The notes under the pieces are model-generated. The model had not been told where the DNA came from. It saw only the letters and a program-made list of their open reading frames with translations, and made no database searches. Positions 39,820-50,613 of a stretch of DNA of 64,000 nt are shown piece by piece. This DNA is from Tillus elongatus (taxonomy: Eukaryota > Arthropoda > Insecta > Coleoptera > Cleridae): contig OZ023267.1 in the NCBI GenBank assembly GCA_964006375.1, positions 25,976,739-26,040,738 of the forward strand, given 5' to 3'. How positions within the stretch are numbered: position 1 is the first letter of the stretch; each line of letters starts with the position of its first letter. A program made the position numbers and the translations under genes.

Positions 39820-41644
39820 CACCACTGTATCCATTTAAAAAAAACTACATTTTTTCATCACAATTCGATGAATCACATTTTTCTAAATGCGGAGATATGC
39901 CATATGTATGGTCTAATATTACAGTTTTCAATACAGGGGGGAAATTTAATACCGGAATATTAAAAGTAAACAGTTTACCCTGAAATTCAAACTTCTAAAA
40001 TAAACTCAATAAAAAAGGTGGAATATTAAAACTAAACAGTATTCAAATTTCGACAATAAACTCAATAAAAAACGTCCCTTTCTTATAATAAATGTTCAAA
40101 ATGTTCTTCATTCACTTGCACACAACGAAATAATCTGCTCTGGAATTCTTCCCTAACTCTGTTCAACACGTTAGGCGTTACGTTTATAATTTCTCTTGTT
40201 ATTTTCATTTTCAAATCGTCAGGTTGCGTTTTATATACTCTGTTATTAAGGTATCCCCATAAAAAGAAATCAGGAGGTGTAAGATCTGGTGACCTAGTGG
40301 GTCATTCTACGAAACCTCTTCGTCCAATCCACCTTTGTGGAAAAACTTTGTGTAAATACTCCCGTACTTAATGAGCAAAATGGGGCGATGCAGCGTCTTG
40401 TTCAAACCATACCCTTTCATGGGGAGTATTAGGTTCCATTACATTTGGATACAATTCTGCTAACATTGGGACAACCTGTTCTCTTATCGTTTCTAAATAT
40501 ATTGTAAGGTTTAGATTTTCTATTAAAACAGGTCCAAGTACGTGATAACCAATGATACCAGCTCAAACGTTCAACTTATGAGGTTGCTGAGTGTGTGTTT
40601 GTCGCATCCAATGGGGGTTTTTGGCAGCCCAGTATCTGTAATTTTGCCCGTTAACTTAGTCATTTAAAAGAAATTTTGCTTCATCAGAAAACAGAACGTC
40701 TGTAGAAGAAATAACGCATCTATGTAACATGTCCAGCAGTTGTTCACAAAATTGCAGTCTTCTATCAGAATCACCGTCAATCAACTCTTGAACGTGTTGT
40801 AGTTTATAGGGATGCATTTTTTCATTTTTGAGGCACACCTTAAAACTGTTAATTAACTAACATCATTTTTACGTGCAACTTCACGGGTAGAAGTAGTTGG
40901 TTCTTCTTGAAAAGCCAATGAAATATTGAGTTTTACATCTTCTTCCACAAACTTGGGTCTCCTAGGCAGTGGTTTAACGTGTCCATAATCACGAAACTGT
41001 GAATGTATCTTAGACACAGTTCCCTGGGTTAGTGGGGGCAAATCTGGATGTTTTTCATTAAATAGGTTAACAACTTGTGCCTGTGTTCTACACATGTCAC
41101 CATACCCAATCATCATTAATATTTCTGTTCGTAGAGTTTCAGTTAGGTATCGCATTATTAGACCAAAAATTAATTGAAATTATCGGAACAAAATGACGAC
41201 TAATTTATTAGGAGACCGTACATTCGACAAAATACACCACAAAATAAAACAGAACTGTTAAATTTCAGCTTTCACACTGCAAAAATTGGTAGTTAATAAG
41301 AAACGATCAATGATACCAAGTACGTTTTAGATAAAAGACAAGAAATTTAAGATAAGAGTCAGTGAAGAATTCCAGAGCAGATTATTTCGTTGTATGCAAG
41401 GGAATGGAGAGCATTTTGAACATTTATTGTAAGAAAGGGATGTTTCTGTTAAGTTATTTTCGAAATTTGAATTTCAGGGTAAACTGTTTAGTTTTAATTC
41501 CGGTATTAAATTTCCACCCTATATTGAAAACTGTAACATTGGACCATATATATGGGGTATCTCCGCATTCAGAAAAATGTGACCCATAGAATTGTGATGA
41601 AAAAATGTAGGGTTGCTATTTAAAAAAAAAATGATAAACTGGTG
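39820..41644 (-). mobile_element. mariner-like transposon, family 4, long inverted ends
   Basis: Inverted ends begin cacca-ttatc-type sequence at 39820 and 41644 and pair over about 190 bp (tttttcatcacaatt, ccggtattaaatttcc, tttaccctgaaatt). One transposase in minus orientation. Terminal bases are approximate. Confidence 0.8.
40083..41155 (-). pseudogene. mariner-like transposase (family 4), degenerate
   Basis: ATG at 41155: MRYLTETLRTEILMMIGYGD, VVNLFNEKHPDLPPLTQGTV (HTH), PTTSTREVARKNDVS, then after a stop KNEKMHPYKLQHVQELIDGD and VLFSDEAKFLLND (first Asp). The last third reads FEQDAASPHFAH-stop-VREY (second Asp), then RWIGRRGFVE-stop-PTRSPDLTPPDFFLW, with 41 positions between the second and third Asp. 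Ends at 40083 after HFEHLL. All three acids are kept; several stops. Confidence 0.85.
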
Positions 41645-41714
41645 TATCAAATGGTACGCGGGTTTATATCATTCTAAGTAAATCACCCACGAAAATTTAG
41701 CGCTGTAAGTCGAA

Positions 41715-41895
41715 AGACAAAAGCAGTTTTACTTCACTATCCTGGAAATTGTGCCAAATCTCGTTCATTTATTTAGGAATGATAGGGATCCATAACGTGC
41801 TTAGCATCGCATAGTATACAAGATCTGCTGCTTAACGCCCCTCCTAAGGGCGACATTTAGCTGTATCAAACAATATGCCACAACCTGAGATGATG
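41715..41895 (-). mobile_element. SINE body fragment, diverged
   Basis: Reverse complement matches the SINE body: gtcgcccttaggaggggcgt, cacgttatggatccct, atttccaggatagtgaagt. Head not found. Confidence 0.6.
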
Positions 41896-41924
41896 TTGCT
41901 TTACATTCATCGATTTGGGATCAC

Positions 41925-42156
41925 AAAAATCCACATATTTTCAAGTTAATACAGGTGCTTTGCAAAGGACTCCACTCTCTCCAATGTTGCTTATAATGTG
42001 CATAAATCACATTGTAGATGAACTCACACAAAAACGAAGTTGCTTCGTGGTATGTTTTCCACTTGGCTGCAAACACATAACAAGTTTCGATTTGCTGATG
42101 ATACCGTTTTGGTTGGTTAAGACGCATGGTCTGTCCACAATTAATTATGCATTGCT
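41925..42156 (+). pseudogene. LINE reverse transcriptase fragment (separate from the CR1 copy)
   Basis: A short piece of RT palm: FQVNTGALQRTPLSPMLLIM (the QG-PLSP block), INHIVDEL, then in another frame RFADDTVLVG with the catalytic Asp pair. The wording suits RTE- or R2/R4-like LINEs more than the adjoining CR1-like copy, but the fragment is too short to classify. Confidence 0.55.
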
Positions 42157-42184
42157 GAAAAAAGACTTAAACAAATAGAACTGA

Positions 42185-42960
42185 CTATCAATCCTTGCTC
42201 TAGACATATCCAAAGCATTCGACCAGGTCTGGGATGCAGCGCTCCTTAATAAACTTCCGCAATATGGCCTACCACCAAAACTTTGTACCTGGACAGCAAA
42301 TTTCCTCTCCAACAGGAGCATTTCTGTTGTTGTGGATGGTCATTCCTCTAAACTGTATCCAATTAATGCAGGAGTTCCTCAAGGTTCAGCTTTAGCCCCT
42401 ACTTTGTTTCTTCTCCACATCAATGACCTCCTCTCTAGCACATCCAACCCAGTTCACAATTACGCGGACGACAGCACCCTCCACTCAAATATACAATATT
42501 CTAAGCCTGTCTCTTTAGCCCAATTAGATGAGAATCGCAGACTCATGGAGGGTTCTGTCTCCGTGGATCTCCAAAAAATATTAGACTGGGGAAGTAGAAA
42601 TCTTGTACAATTTAACCCCACCAAATATCAATCTTGCTTTCTTTCTCATAAGAGATACACCAGCCCTAGACCCATCACAATGAATAACCAAGTTATTCAA
42701 TGCACTGCTCAGAGGAGCTTTCCTCCATAGTTCCTCCACCTGCTGCCCCCAACAGATCTACCAGGGCAACAGAGCGAATGCACCCTTTTAGTGTCCAGGT
42801 CACCAGACATACAACATCTTGTTATGCCCGCTCTTTTGTCCCGAGGACTTCCAAGTTGTTGAATTCCTTGCCGGCACATGTTTTTCCTCCTTGTCAACAC
42901 CCACGGTACGATTGTATTTAGGCTGTAAGCCCTTGTGGTGTGTTGTTGAAATTTAAAAAA
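42185..42960 (+). mobile_element. CR1/Jockey-type LINE, copy 2, internally deleted
   Basis: Starts at motif A (ALDISKAFDQVWD), keeps INAGVPQGSALAPTLFLLHI and YADDSTLHSN, and jumps from NNQVIQ (42698) straight to the C-terminal tail (FSVQVTRHTTSCYARSFVPR). Relative to copy 1 about 367 bp are missing (27894-28260). The 5' part is truncated just before motif A. Confidence 0.8.
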
Positions 42961-44364
42961 ATCCATTTAAATCTTTCGCTATCGTAATCGATGGTGTAAA
43001 TTGGAACAAGAAATAATATATTTGAATTCAAATAAATGGATAACCTCTATAACTGTTGACAAAAGAAATCAAATAATCTGCGAGTGAATTTTTCTGCTGA
43101 ATTGGTTTTCGATTTAAAAAAAAACTACTATACGGAAATTTTCTGGAAAGCTTGAAATAGGAACAAAACAAAATTTACTAACATAAACTCCGAAACTGAC
43201 GTCGGAAATGGATTTCAGGAGGCCGTTTTAGCGCTCGCTGACAGAGTCGCTACCTCCTGTTTAGGAATCTTTTATACGAAGAAAAAAAAACTACCAAAGT
43301 GTAAGCTGGTTATAAAAAATGTAGGTTTGGTGAGCGATATGTCACGCTTATTTAAAGAGATTGTTTAGAAGGAGTTTTTAAAATTATTCTACAGTAATTC
43401 GCTAAATGTTGAATCTGGTAAAATCGTGTGTTAACTAAGCTGTAGACTCGGCTGTTGATAAATCAAGTAGAACACGCTAGATTTGTATAAAATAACATGC
43501 ATTCAAAACTACTTTGTGAGGAGTGTTGTGAAAGGACAAACGCGAATTTAACTTAGATATCTCGGTATAAGAAATCAGCAGTTTCACTGAATGGATTCCT
43601 CGGAAACGAATCACCAGCTATGCAAAAAGGCCAGTCTCAATGCGAATGTAACTTAACAGAATCGCTACAATGTTATCAGTCGTAAATAAAAAGTCTTTTA
43701 CAGACGATTTAAGACTCTTACGAAAATCTCCACGTTGTCAATAATAAGGCTTAAAGTTCCTGCGGACTCCACAAGGAAATAAGATATTTCGTTCTTTCAT
43801 TGTACGACATTTTACAGAAATCTTTTGTGCTGGCAAAAAAAAGCTTACAGTACGGTGTCAGGCGTCGATAACATTCTGAACTAAGGAAATCTGGTTCTGT
43901 CGAATGAACTGAACACTGAAAACACTGTTGTATTTTGAACGTTAACAATGAGTCTGTGGACCGTTAAGAAGCGGACCGACACGTGACATCGTTCAGCTAT
44001 GTCGATTTCCACTAACGATTGGTCCATCGTTAGCGCAACGATAAGGATTGATTGATTGAGCTTTTGTCTAAAGTTCTAACAGAACACTGTGTTGCATTGC
44101 AAACTCTGATGCTACGGCTCGTGTTTCTCTGCCGTCTTCAAATGCTCCATTTAATTTGCAAAATCAATTCTATGCACGTTCCTGGTTCGTGACAGTTGGA
44201 TTTCTATTGTAATTTAGGGACATATGTAAAAAACACAGGGCGATCAAATTATCAGGGATGCCAACTATTTAGGCACAAATTTATAAACCTATGGCTGATG
44301 GATAACGTTCCGATGTCATCCCTTTCTCCGAACACACATTTATTAATTTAATCTATTTACAGGC
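42961..44364. other. unannotated spacer
   Basis: No supported gene. A minus-strand stretch at 43751-43948 is open but unrecognised. Confidence 0.35.
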
Positions 44365-44449
44365 TATTTACTAAGTGAAGATTGGAACCTGTGATGAGCA
44401 CTGACAAGTACACTTGGAGAACCCAAATCACCACAACACATTTTAAAAA

Positions 44450-44496
44450 AGAACTGACGATCGTTTCACTAACCAAATTAGCGTCATCAGAGGATG
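44450..44496 (-). ncRNA. hammerhead ribozyme candidate of PLE-A (core intact)
   Basis: On the minus strand: ctgatga (44490-44484), a perfect 6-bp stem II (cgctaa-tttgg-ttagtg, one G-U), gaaa (44467-44464), then cgatcg-tc, giving stem III as the palindrome ACGATCGT and a GUC cleavage site at 44458-44456. Stem I next to the core pairs only two bases, so activity is uncertain. Self-cleaving hammerheads with tiny palindromic stem III are known from PLEs. Confidence 0.65.
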
Positions 44497-44829
44497 AAAA
44501 ATTCTAACTATTTTAAAAACTAACATCACCTTATATACCGGATCTTAGGTAAAGGGACCGACGTGAGATGGGAAAATAAACGCAGGCAAATTCTGCAGTC
44601 TATTGTATTTTTAACGCAGGACGAGGTCTGCACTATCCCTACTAACTTATCTAAAATGTGTCCATCTTTAGTAATTTTGGAAAGGTTCAACGACACCTAA
44701 AATAACATAGTTTGCTTTGTCGGAACTATCTGTATTATTATGTTATCTCTAGGACGTGTTTAAAACATGGGAATTTTTATTTGGCGAAGCAATCGATCAG
44801 GCGGCTTGTAATCGGTGGTGGTGCCACGT

Positions 44830-45126
44830 TCATATAATTTTTGTTGTAACTATATTTCGCAATATATATATATTTTCGAATGAATTTAGCTGTCCTGGTT
44901 GTCTAACATTTTTTATTAATTTCAGATTATCTTCATTAACGTGATGATTATTATCCCAAATATGTCGGGCGACAGTAGATCTAATTATATTACCGTAACA
45001 TAATTGGGCTAAGTGTTCTGTGAATCTAACTTCAATCGATCTTTTTGTTTGCCCGACGTAACAACTTATTTCATAAATTCCCGACATTTTGTCCGTACTA
45101 TCCTTGTCTTTTGGGTTACCTAGCAA
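44830..45126 (-). CDS. PLE GIY-YIG endonuclease domain
   Basis: Would cut DNA for insertion of the retroelement. Open for 98 codons with MSGIYEISCYVGQTKRSIEV (GIY and YVG strands), VRFTEHLAQL, the H-containing STVARHIWDNNHHVN and SFENIYI with the likely metal-binding Glu. This matches the PLE type, where the domain follows the RT as the C-terminus of one polyprotein. The MLG start is simply the first Met; the true reading begins upstream, so this is not an independent gene. A frame break separates it from the RT remnant. Confidence 0.75.
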   Translation of the reverse strand: MLGNPKDKDSTDKMSGIYEISCYVGQTKRSIEVRFTEHLAQLCYGNIIRSTVARHIWDNNHHVNEDNLKLIKNVRQPGQLNSFENIYILRNIVTTKII

Positions 45127-45129
45127 GTT

Positions 45130-45570
45130 TTTTAAGGCATTTTTTTGTCGAAAATGTTAGCTGCAAGTTGACTTAAAAAAAAATGCTATCTAGACCTCTC
45201 GTAATTCGAGGTTCAAATGGTAAGCAAACAAAGTTTATTTCGGATTTCTCTCTTTTAAACGTTGTTGATTCCGTCAACATTTTCTTTGTTTTCTGTTTGT
45301 TGATTAATTTTTCCACCGGGCAAGCGGTGTATCCGTTATATTTGGCCACGTTCTTGATATAATTTAATTATTTGGTATATCTACTTTTATTTATAGGAAA
45401 ATTAATCAACCGATTTACTAAAAAATTCAGATTGGTAATTTTTGTGCATACGTATGATGTGAGTCGTTCGGAATGTAGCTTATGGTGTTAGTTTCTTTTC
45501 TATAGACATCGAATTCTTAAGGGTCTTTATTATTGATAACTAATATATCTAGAAAGGCTATTTGTTAACA
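45130..45570 (-). pseudogene. PLE-A reverse transcriptase C-terminal remnant
   Basis: Minus-strand text AFLDILVINNKDP, EFDVYRKETNTISYIPNDSH and HTYAQKLPI matches the FLD-x-YRKPT-H-K block after the PLE palm. At least five stops lie in the next 80 codons. The catalytic YxDD block would lie upstream of 45570 and is not seen. Confidence 0.65.
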
Positions 45571-45740
45571 ATTTAAGTTTTTTTAAGCTGCAGATAAATA
45601 TGTTAATGAAGACACACATGAAATGAATCATTGCTTTCCAAACTTTTTTAAAGCGCGACTCCCTTTCGGTAACACTTTTGTTCGTAGCACCACTTTTTTT
45701 ATCATACAAAATTTTATTTCTCAAAGTAAGACAACAGCTC

Positions 45741-45814
45741 ATGCACAATAAGCCAAAAGATGCAGTGCTATCGCGGCGTCAAGGACACGGACGAGCCCCG
45801 AGGGAGAAAAAAAA
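45741..45814 (+). mobile_element. 70-bp poly(A)-tailed retroposed segment, copy 2
   Basis: atgcacaataagccaaaaga to ccgagggagaaaaaaaa, the same 5' start as the copy at 39488. Followed immediately by MITE-A copy 2. No clear target duplication. Confidence 0.7.
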
Positions 45815-46100
45815 GTCTCGACGCAGCAAGTGCGTTATGGAAGTGAATTTTTATAAAAAGGTTTTTAATATCAAATGCGAGCAGATATCAATCTGATTAC
45901 CGGTATGGCCTATATAGTAGAAACAATGTACTATATTTTATCAAAATTACTTATTGTTTGAAAATGTACAACAATTTTCCGAAAATAAACTTTAATGTTG
46001 GTTTGCTAGCCAACAAACCTTACGTTAATATCAAATTGAGTTATTGAAATTTGAAGTATTTAATAAAAATTCGCTACCAAAACGCACTTACTGCGTCCAG
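45815..46100. mobile_element. MITE-A, copy 2
   Basis: Ends cgacgcagcaagtgcgttat (45818) and aaaacgcacttactgcgtcc (46097). Confidence 0.75.
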
Positions 46101-46725
46101 ATTTTTTTCTTACAAATATATATCATACTTCGATAAAAAAATGCAAGAATGCAATAACGAATTTTGTTTTACGAAAATTACCTAAAATTATATACCGTTA
46201 ACCCATAAACTTCACCTAACCTACATCCAAAGCATCAGAGTAAGGGTCTTTTTGAAACGAATGTTCTGTTAACATTTTAGTAAATGAAGGGCAATGACGG
46301 TTGAAGCTTAAAGCTAAGGGTTCGCAGAACATTCTTCTTGCAACATTTCCTTGTCACAATCCGTATTTGTTTCACGTTCTTTGCCTAAACAATGCCAATT
46401 TTGACGTTTAAAATTGCGAGTTTGACGTTTTGAGGAAAACTACAATTTTTTTTAACTGCCCATAACTTTTTTGTCTGTAAAGCTAGAGACCTAAGTTCTG
46501 GTGCAGTGTTCACTCTTTCTTTATAATAGAAACAAGCGTACCAAACTTGGTTGCTCTTACTTTGGTATTTCCGGAGATATAATTTTTTTAGAAAGAAAAT
46601 ACAAAATTTTCCGGGAAAACCTAGTTTGATTTTCTTGGCTAACGAACCTATCCAAGCCATTTGGAGAAGGAAGGCACCTACCAAATTTGATCAAGATCGG
46701 TCCATTATTTTTTGAGTTATCGGTA

Positions 46726-46728
<3 letters not shown>
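46101..46728 (-). repeat. TA-core repeat, inverted copy, right half
   Basis: Same order as 35949-36746, ending ttttttgagttatcggtacg before the (TA)n tract that mariner copy C entered. Confidence 0.75.

Positions 46729-46790
<62 letters not shown>
46729..46790. repeat. (TA)n microsatellite
   Basis: About 62 bp ending exactly at the mariner copy C terminus. Confidence 0.98.
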
Positions 46791-46796
<6 letters not shown>

Positions 46797-47303
46797 GGCG
46801 CATTGAAAACGAAACGGACCGCTTTGCGTCCACACAAATTTTTTTTAAGAAACCTTGAAACACGTCAATTTTAATATTGAGTGGGACATGTTTTGACATA
46901 AAACTCAAGTTTGTCACATCAACCCCTTAAGGGTATTTATAACAATCCTTATATTTTAAATACGGAACATGGGTCGAGTGTTACATCATTTGAAAGCTAT
47001 TTCTTTTCTGAATTCAGCACACTAATTTTTTGGGAAGTTTTATCAACTCGTTTAAAAATTATTCACAGTTGAAGATGCAAAAACGCATTTCACTCATTCC
47101 GATAAGAGATGAGCTGATAGTCAATGTTTTGTTAGTTTGTAAACAAAAAATGGACTATCAGAACATTTCTTATGGGAATGAGAGAAATGCGATTTATTAT
47201 TTCAGTTTATCGGTCGGTTTGACACTTGATAGTACTACCGAAAATTATTTTCACCGTACCGCAAATTTGTTTAATTAACGACATCTGAACAGACATGTTT
47301 AAA

Positions 47304-47806
47304 GAAAATACATTTTGGAGTTAGTTGCAAAGTTTCGACAAAGTGGTTTAGTAGCCAACAAAAAACGGGATCCTGACCGCTAATTTCCGGTTAGAAATGA
47401 GACTACTGAGAAGTTTTAGGACAAATTGCTGCAGACCCAACTTTAAGCACGAGAAAATTGGCCACTGTTTCAAACTTCAAAAGAAGAACTATTCAGCGAA
47501 TAATGAAGAATTATATATTTCACCCGTATAAAATTCATCTGAATAAAGATGATTTTTATCGGCAGCTTTGTGAAGTTATGACTGCACGAATAGCTGATAA
47601 CTGGAACTTTATGTTCAATATCTGTTTTTCAAACGAGTGTAATTATTACAAATTAGTTAATTAGGTATAAAAATAGTGTAAGATAATAAAATTGGCTGGC
47701 GATATAGCTTGATGCAAATTTATTGTTTATAGATCTCATAAACACCACTAGACATAAATTTAAAAAAAGTCTGTGGCTAATGGACCTAACGGTCCGAGGC
47801 CAAACC

Positions 47807-47837
<31 letters not shown>

Positions 47838-48423
47838 CGAGTGTACGTTCTTATTAAACTCTACGGTCAATCGTCATAATTGCCGTTATTGGGCAGATAA
47901 TAATCCAATAAATTTTCACGAAGTCCACACTTAAACTCCACAGAAATCGAATGTCTGGACTGGCATTTTTGGAGACCATTTAATCGGACCAATTTTTCTT
48001 GATGGCAATTTGAGTGGCTAAACATATTTGGAGTTACTAGAAGATATCGTTTACCCTCTACTAATTGACATTGTTGAAAATGATGATCGCTATGAAGAAA
48101 ATCAATTAGTGTTTTAACAAGATGGAGCTCCTCCGCATTTTTCACCACGTGTTAGGGAGTTTTCGAACAGATAGTTTCCAGGACAATGGATTGGGCGTAG
48201 AGGTGCTATTGAGTGGCCCCCTAGATCACTGGATTTAACTTCTTTAGACTTCTTTCTATAAGGCCATTTAAAGAGTAGAATCTATGCATCAGAATCGGAG
48301 TCTCTGAAAGAATCCCGTCTAATAACTCCACAAATGTTCCAGAATATCAGAGCTCGTTTTGAACAAAATTTGTGCTTTTGTATGAAAGCTGGTGGTCAAC
48401 AATTTGAACACTTGCTTAACTGA
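47304..48423 (+). pseudogene. mariner-like transposase remnant (family 1, copy C)
   Basis: HTH region LELVAKFRQSGLVANKKR with the start codon region deleted, an open stretch at 47458-47641, then a 192-bp insertion after NICFSNECN. The first catalytic Asp is Asn here (SNEC for SDEC). The second half continues at 47846, with the QDGAP Gln codon turned into TAA next to the second Asp and a stop at 48421-48423 after the FEHLLN end. Numerous shifts. Dead. Confidence 0.82.
47642..47833 (+). mobile_element. 192-bp retroposon with (CAA)n tail inside copy C
   Basis: Flanked by caaacgagtgta at 47630-47641 and 47834-47845, a 12-bp duplication of transposase sequence. Body includes ggacctaacggtccgaggcc, tail (aca)n. 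Possibly a SINE or the 5'-truncated end of a LINE ending in CAA repeats. Confidence 0.8.
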
Positions 48424-48654
48424 ATAAACATTTTTGAACGTTTAGTGTTGTTTTTTAGTTTTTTTTTACGAAAAATTGACTAATCAGTGCATTTCTCATC
48501 ACAATGAATGAAATACGTTCTTGCAACTCCAACTGTGAATAATTTTTAAACGAGTCGATAAAACTTCCAACAGATTTGTGTGCTGAATTCAGAAAAAAAA
48601 AGAGCTTTCAAATGATGTAACACTTGACCCATGTTCCATATTTAAAATATAAGA

Positions 48655-49576
48655 GACAAGGTTTTCTGGAAAAATTTTGAGTTTTCTTTCGAAAAAAAAT
48701 TTTTTCTGAAAATTACCGAGATATTTCAATCAAATTTGGTGTACGTATTGCTTTGGGAAAGGCATAAGTAGGTGCCAAAATTCAGCTTTCTAGGTTTACA
48801 GAAAATTGAGCTATTCAATTTTGAAACATTTATTTTTAATATCACCGCGTTTCATTGACAATGGCAAACCTGGCTTATATGAGATCTACTATGTCGTTGC
48901 CTGGCCACGTGACATTTGATATTATTTCTCAGGTCAGTTAGTTAAACCTTGAACTGACGTTTATCGTATGGTATGAGATTGTTTATATGTTTATCTGTTT
49001 GAGTCGACAAATTATTTGTGTTATTTGGGAATTTTTTATATACAAGTGTAAATTATTCCTTTATTAATGTTAGTGGGTGCATTAAACAGTGTTTCTTATG
49101 TTTTATCAACACACATAAACGATTGAAGTTTTACAAAAAGGACTAATATGCAACAGGTTAGTTATTTTCTCTCTGATGCTTTGGCGGTAGTTTTAGTTAG
49201 GTTTATGGTTTAACGGTCCATAATTTTTAGCAAATTTTCGTACAAAAAATTCGTCAATGAGGAGACCGCGACTTTAGAATTTTAAAAAGATTTCTTCAAA
49301 TGAGCGCAAACTAGGCCCCCTGGAATCCATATTACGTTCAGTTTTGATCTGCGTTTTGATACGCGTTTCTACGGTAAAGCTCAATATAATTATTATTATA
49401 CAAGAGACGAGAAAAAATTGTATAAGTTAATTATAGGGTATCTTGAGATGAATCTTATAAAATTATTTTGACAATCACCGGTTGGCCCATAAGTCGTTGG
49501 TGATCCCTACAAATTTTTTTCGAACAGCCTTATTTTATTGCATTTTTTAGCGAAATATGTTTGTAAGAAAAAAAAT
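48655..49576 (+). repeat. TA-core subfamily and TA-core left block
   Basis: 48655-48840 resembles 9380-9720. 48840-49140 is unannotated. 49170-49360 has tctctgatgctttgg, ttcgtcaatgaggaga and gagcgcaaactaggcccc, showing again the end of one unit joined to the start of the next, here without a (TA)n expansion. 49430-49530 has the gggtatcttgag and ggcccataagtcgttgg blocks. Confidence 0.6.
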
Positions 49577-49875
49577 CAAGACGCAGTAAGTGCGTTTTGG
49601 TAGCAAATTTTCCTTAAATGCCTCAAATTTCAATAACCCAATTTGCTATCAACCTAAGGTTTGTTGGCTCGGAAACCAACGTTTAAAGTTTATTGTCGGA
49701 AAATTTTTGTACATTTTCAAACAATAAGTTATTTTGATAAAATATGGCACGTTGTTTCTACTATATAGGTTATACCGGTAACCAAATTGATGAATGCTTG
49801 CATTAAAAAGACATATTTGATATTCAAATCATTTTTATAAAAATTCACTGCCATAACGCACTTGCTGCGTCCAGA
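49577..49875. mobile_element. MITE-A, copy 3
   Basis: Ends aagacgcagtaagtgcgtt (49578) and aacgcacttgctgcgtccag (49875); interior tataggttataccggtaacc. Confidence 0.75.
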
Positions 49876-50068
49876 CTTTTTATTTTATTTTTTGGAGATA
49901 CTATCTCAAAACAAACTAAGTTAATGTATGGAAAAGTAGCACTAAAACGACGAGTAAAACCTAAGAATACTAGAATATACAAGTTGTTTTATTAAAACAA
50001 CAAAGTTGACGGCATTCCAGCGGAACTAGATATTCAACCAAATTTTCATAAACAAAATATTACTCTTA

Positions 50069-50550
50069 CTACCTAAATGTGTAGCGAAACCGTTGCGTGA
50101 AGGGTGAAGGACCCTGTATATAGTGGCTGATGTAGCTTACCAACAACAATACTAGAGTTAAAACAATTAAGGCAAGGGTTAATAGAATTCCAGTGTCATT
50201 CACATCCCTTTTGTCCAATAACATGTAATGAATGTGGAAACATTCTGTTACCAAATCAACAACTGTAAGAGTAACTAGAGGAATTTAATTAAATTCTTTC
50301 AATCTCTCCTGAATATGCAAAGAGTAACGACTATTAGCAGAATTTCGTACACGTTCCGAGATTCCCTTCTGCAACTTGAAATGTGAGAAATAAAATAAAT
50401 TGTGACACAGGTTGCTGCCAAAACTCGAGCTACTAATGCCGAAAGCACGGATGTCGCCAGAATACAAACTATATGCTGTTATGAAATAATACTTCAAAAG
50501 CGTGGCTTCTTCTGTTAAGTATCCCAGAGAAAATCTTGTTTCTTTTTATG
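50069..50550 (-). pseudogene. possible membrane-protein remnant
   Basis: One minus-strand frame stays open over about 160 codons with a single TAA (50289-50291). It reads KYYFITAYSLYSGDIRAFGI, QKGISERVRNSANSRYSLHI, QERLKEFN, stop, IPLVTLTVVDLVTECFH, then GILLTLALIVLTLVLLLVSY, a good transmembrane segment, and ends TQRFRYTFR at 50069. I recognise no family. The long shared frame is unusual for this AT-rich window. It may be a decayed host exon or a chance run. Confidence 0.3.
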
Positions 50551-50613
50551 TTGTAAAAGGCAGTAGGTCAAATGTATTTTTGGAAAGTCTATTTTCTATT
50601 TATTCACACAGTT

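Larger units (their letters stand above)
44365..45570 (-). mobile_element. Penelope-like retroelement, family A, 5'-truncated
   Basis: Minus-strand order: RT C-terminus (45570-45130), GIY-YIG ORF (45126-44830), then a 3' region with the hammerhead (44490-44456) and the terminal block shared with 32.7-33.06 and 59.4-59.6 kb (rev. comp. of gagcactgacaagtacactt). Confidence 0.8.
46791..48654 (+). mobile_element. mariner-like transposon family 1, copy C
   Basis: Left end tagggtggcgcattgaaaac inside (TA)n. The right end is truncated at about 48654, before the terminal repeat, where TA-core subfamily sequence resumes. Contains a short retroposon at 47642. Confidence 0.85.

Noticed and set aside
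43751..43948. 65-codon open frame, Cys-rich looking
   Set aside because: No recognisable spacing of cysteines and no related copy in the window.
45530..45748. 72-codon open frame upstream of the PLE-A RT remnant
   Set aside because: Could be upstream RT sequence, but no palm motif is visible in any frame.
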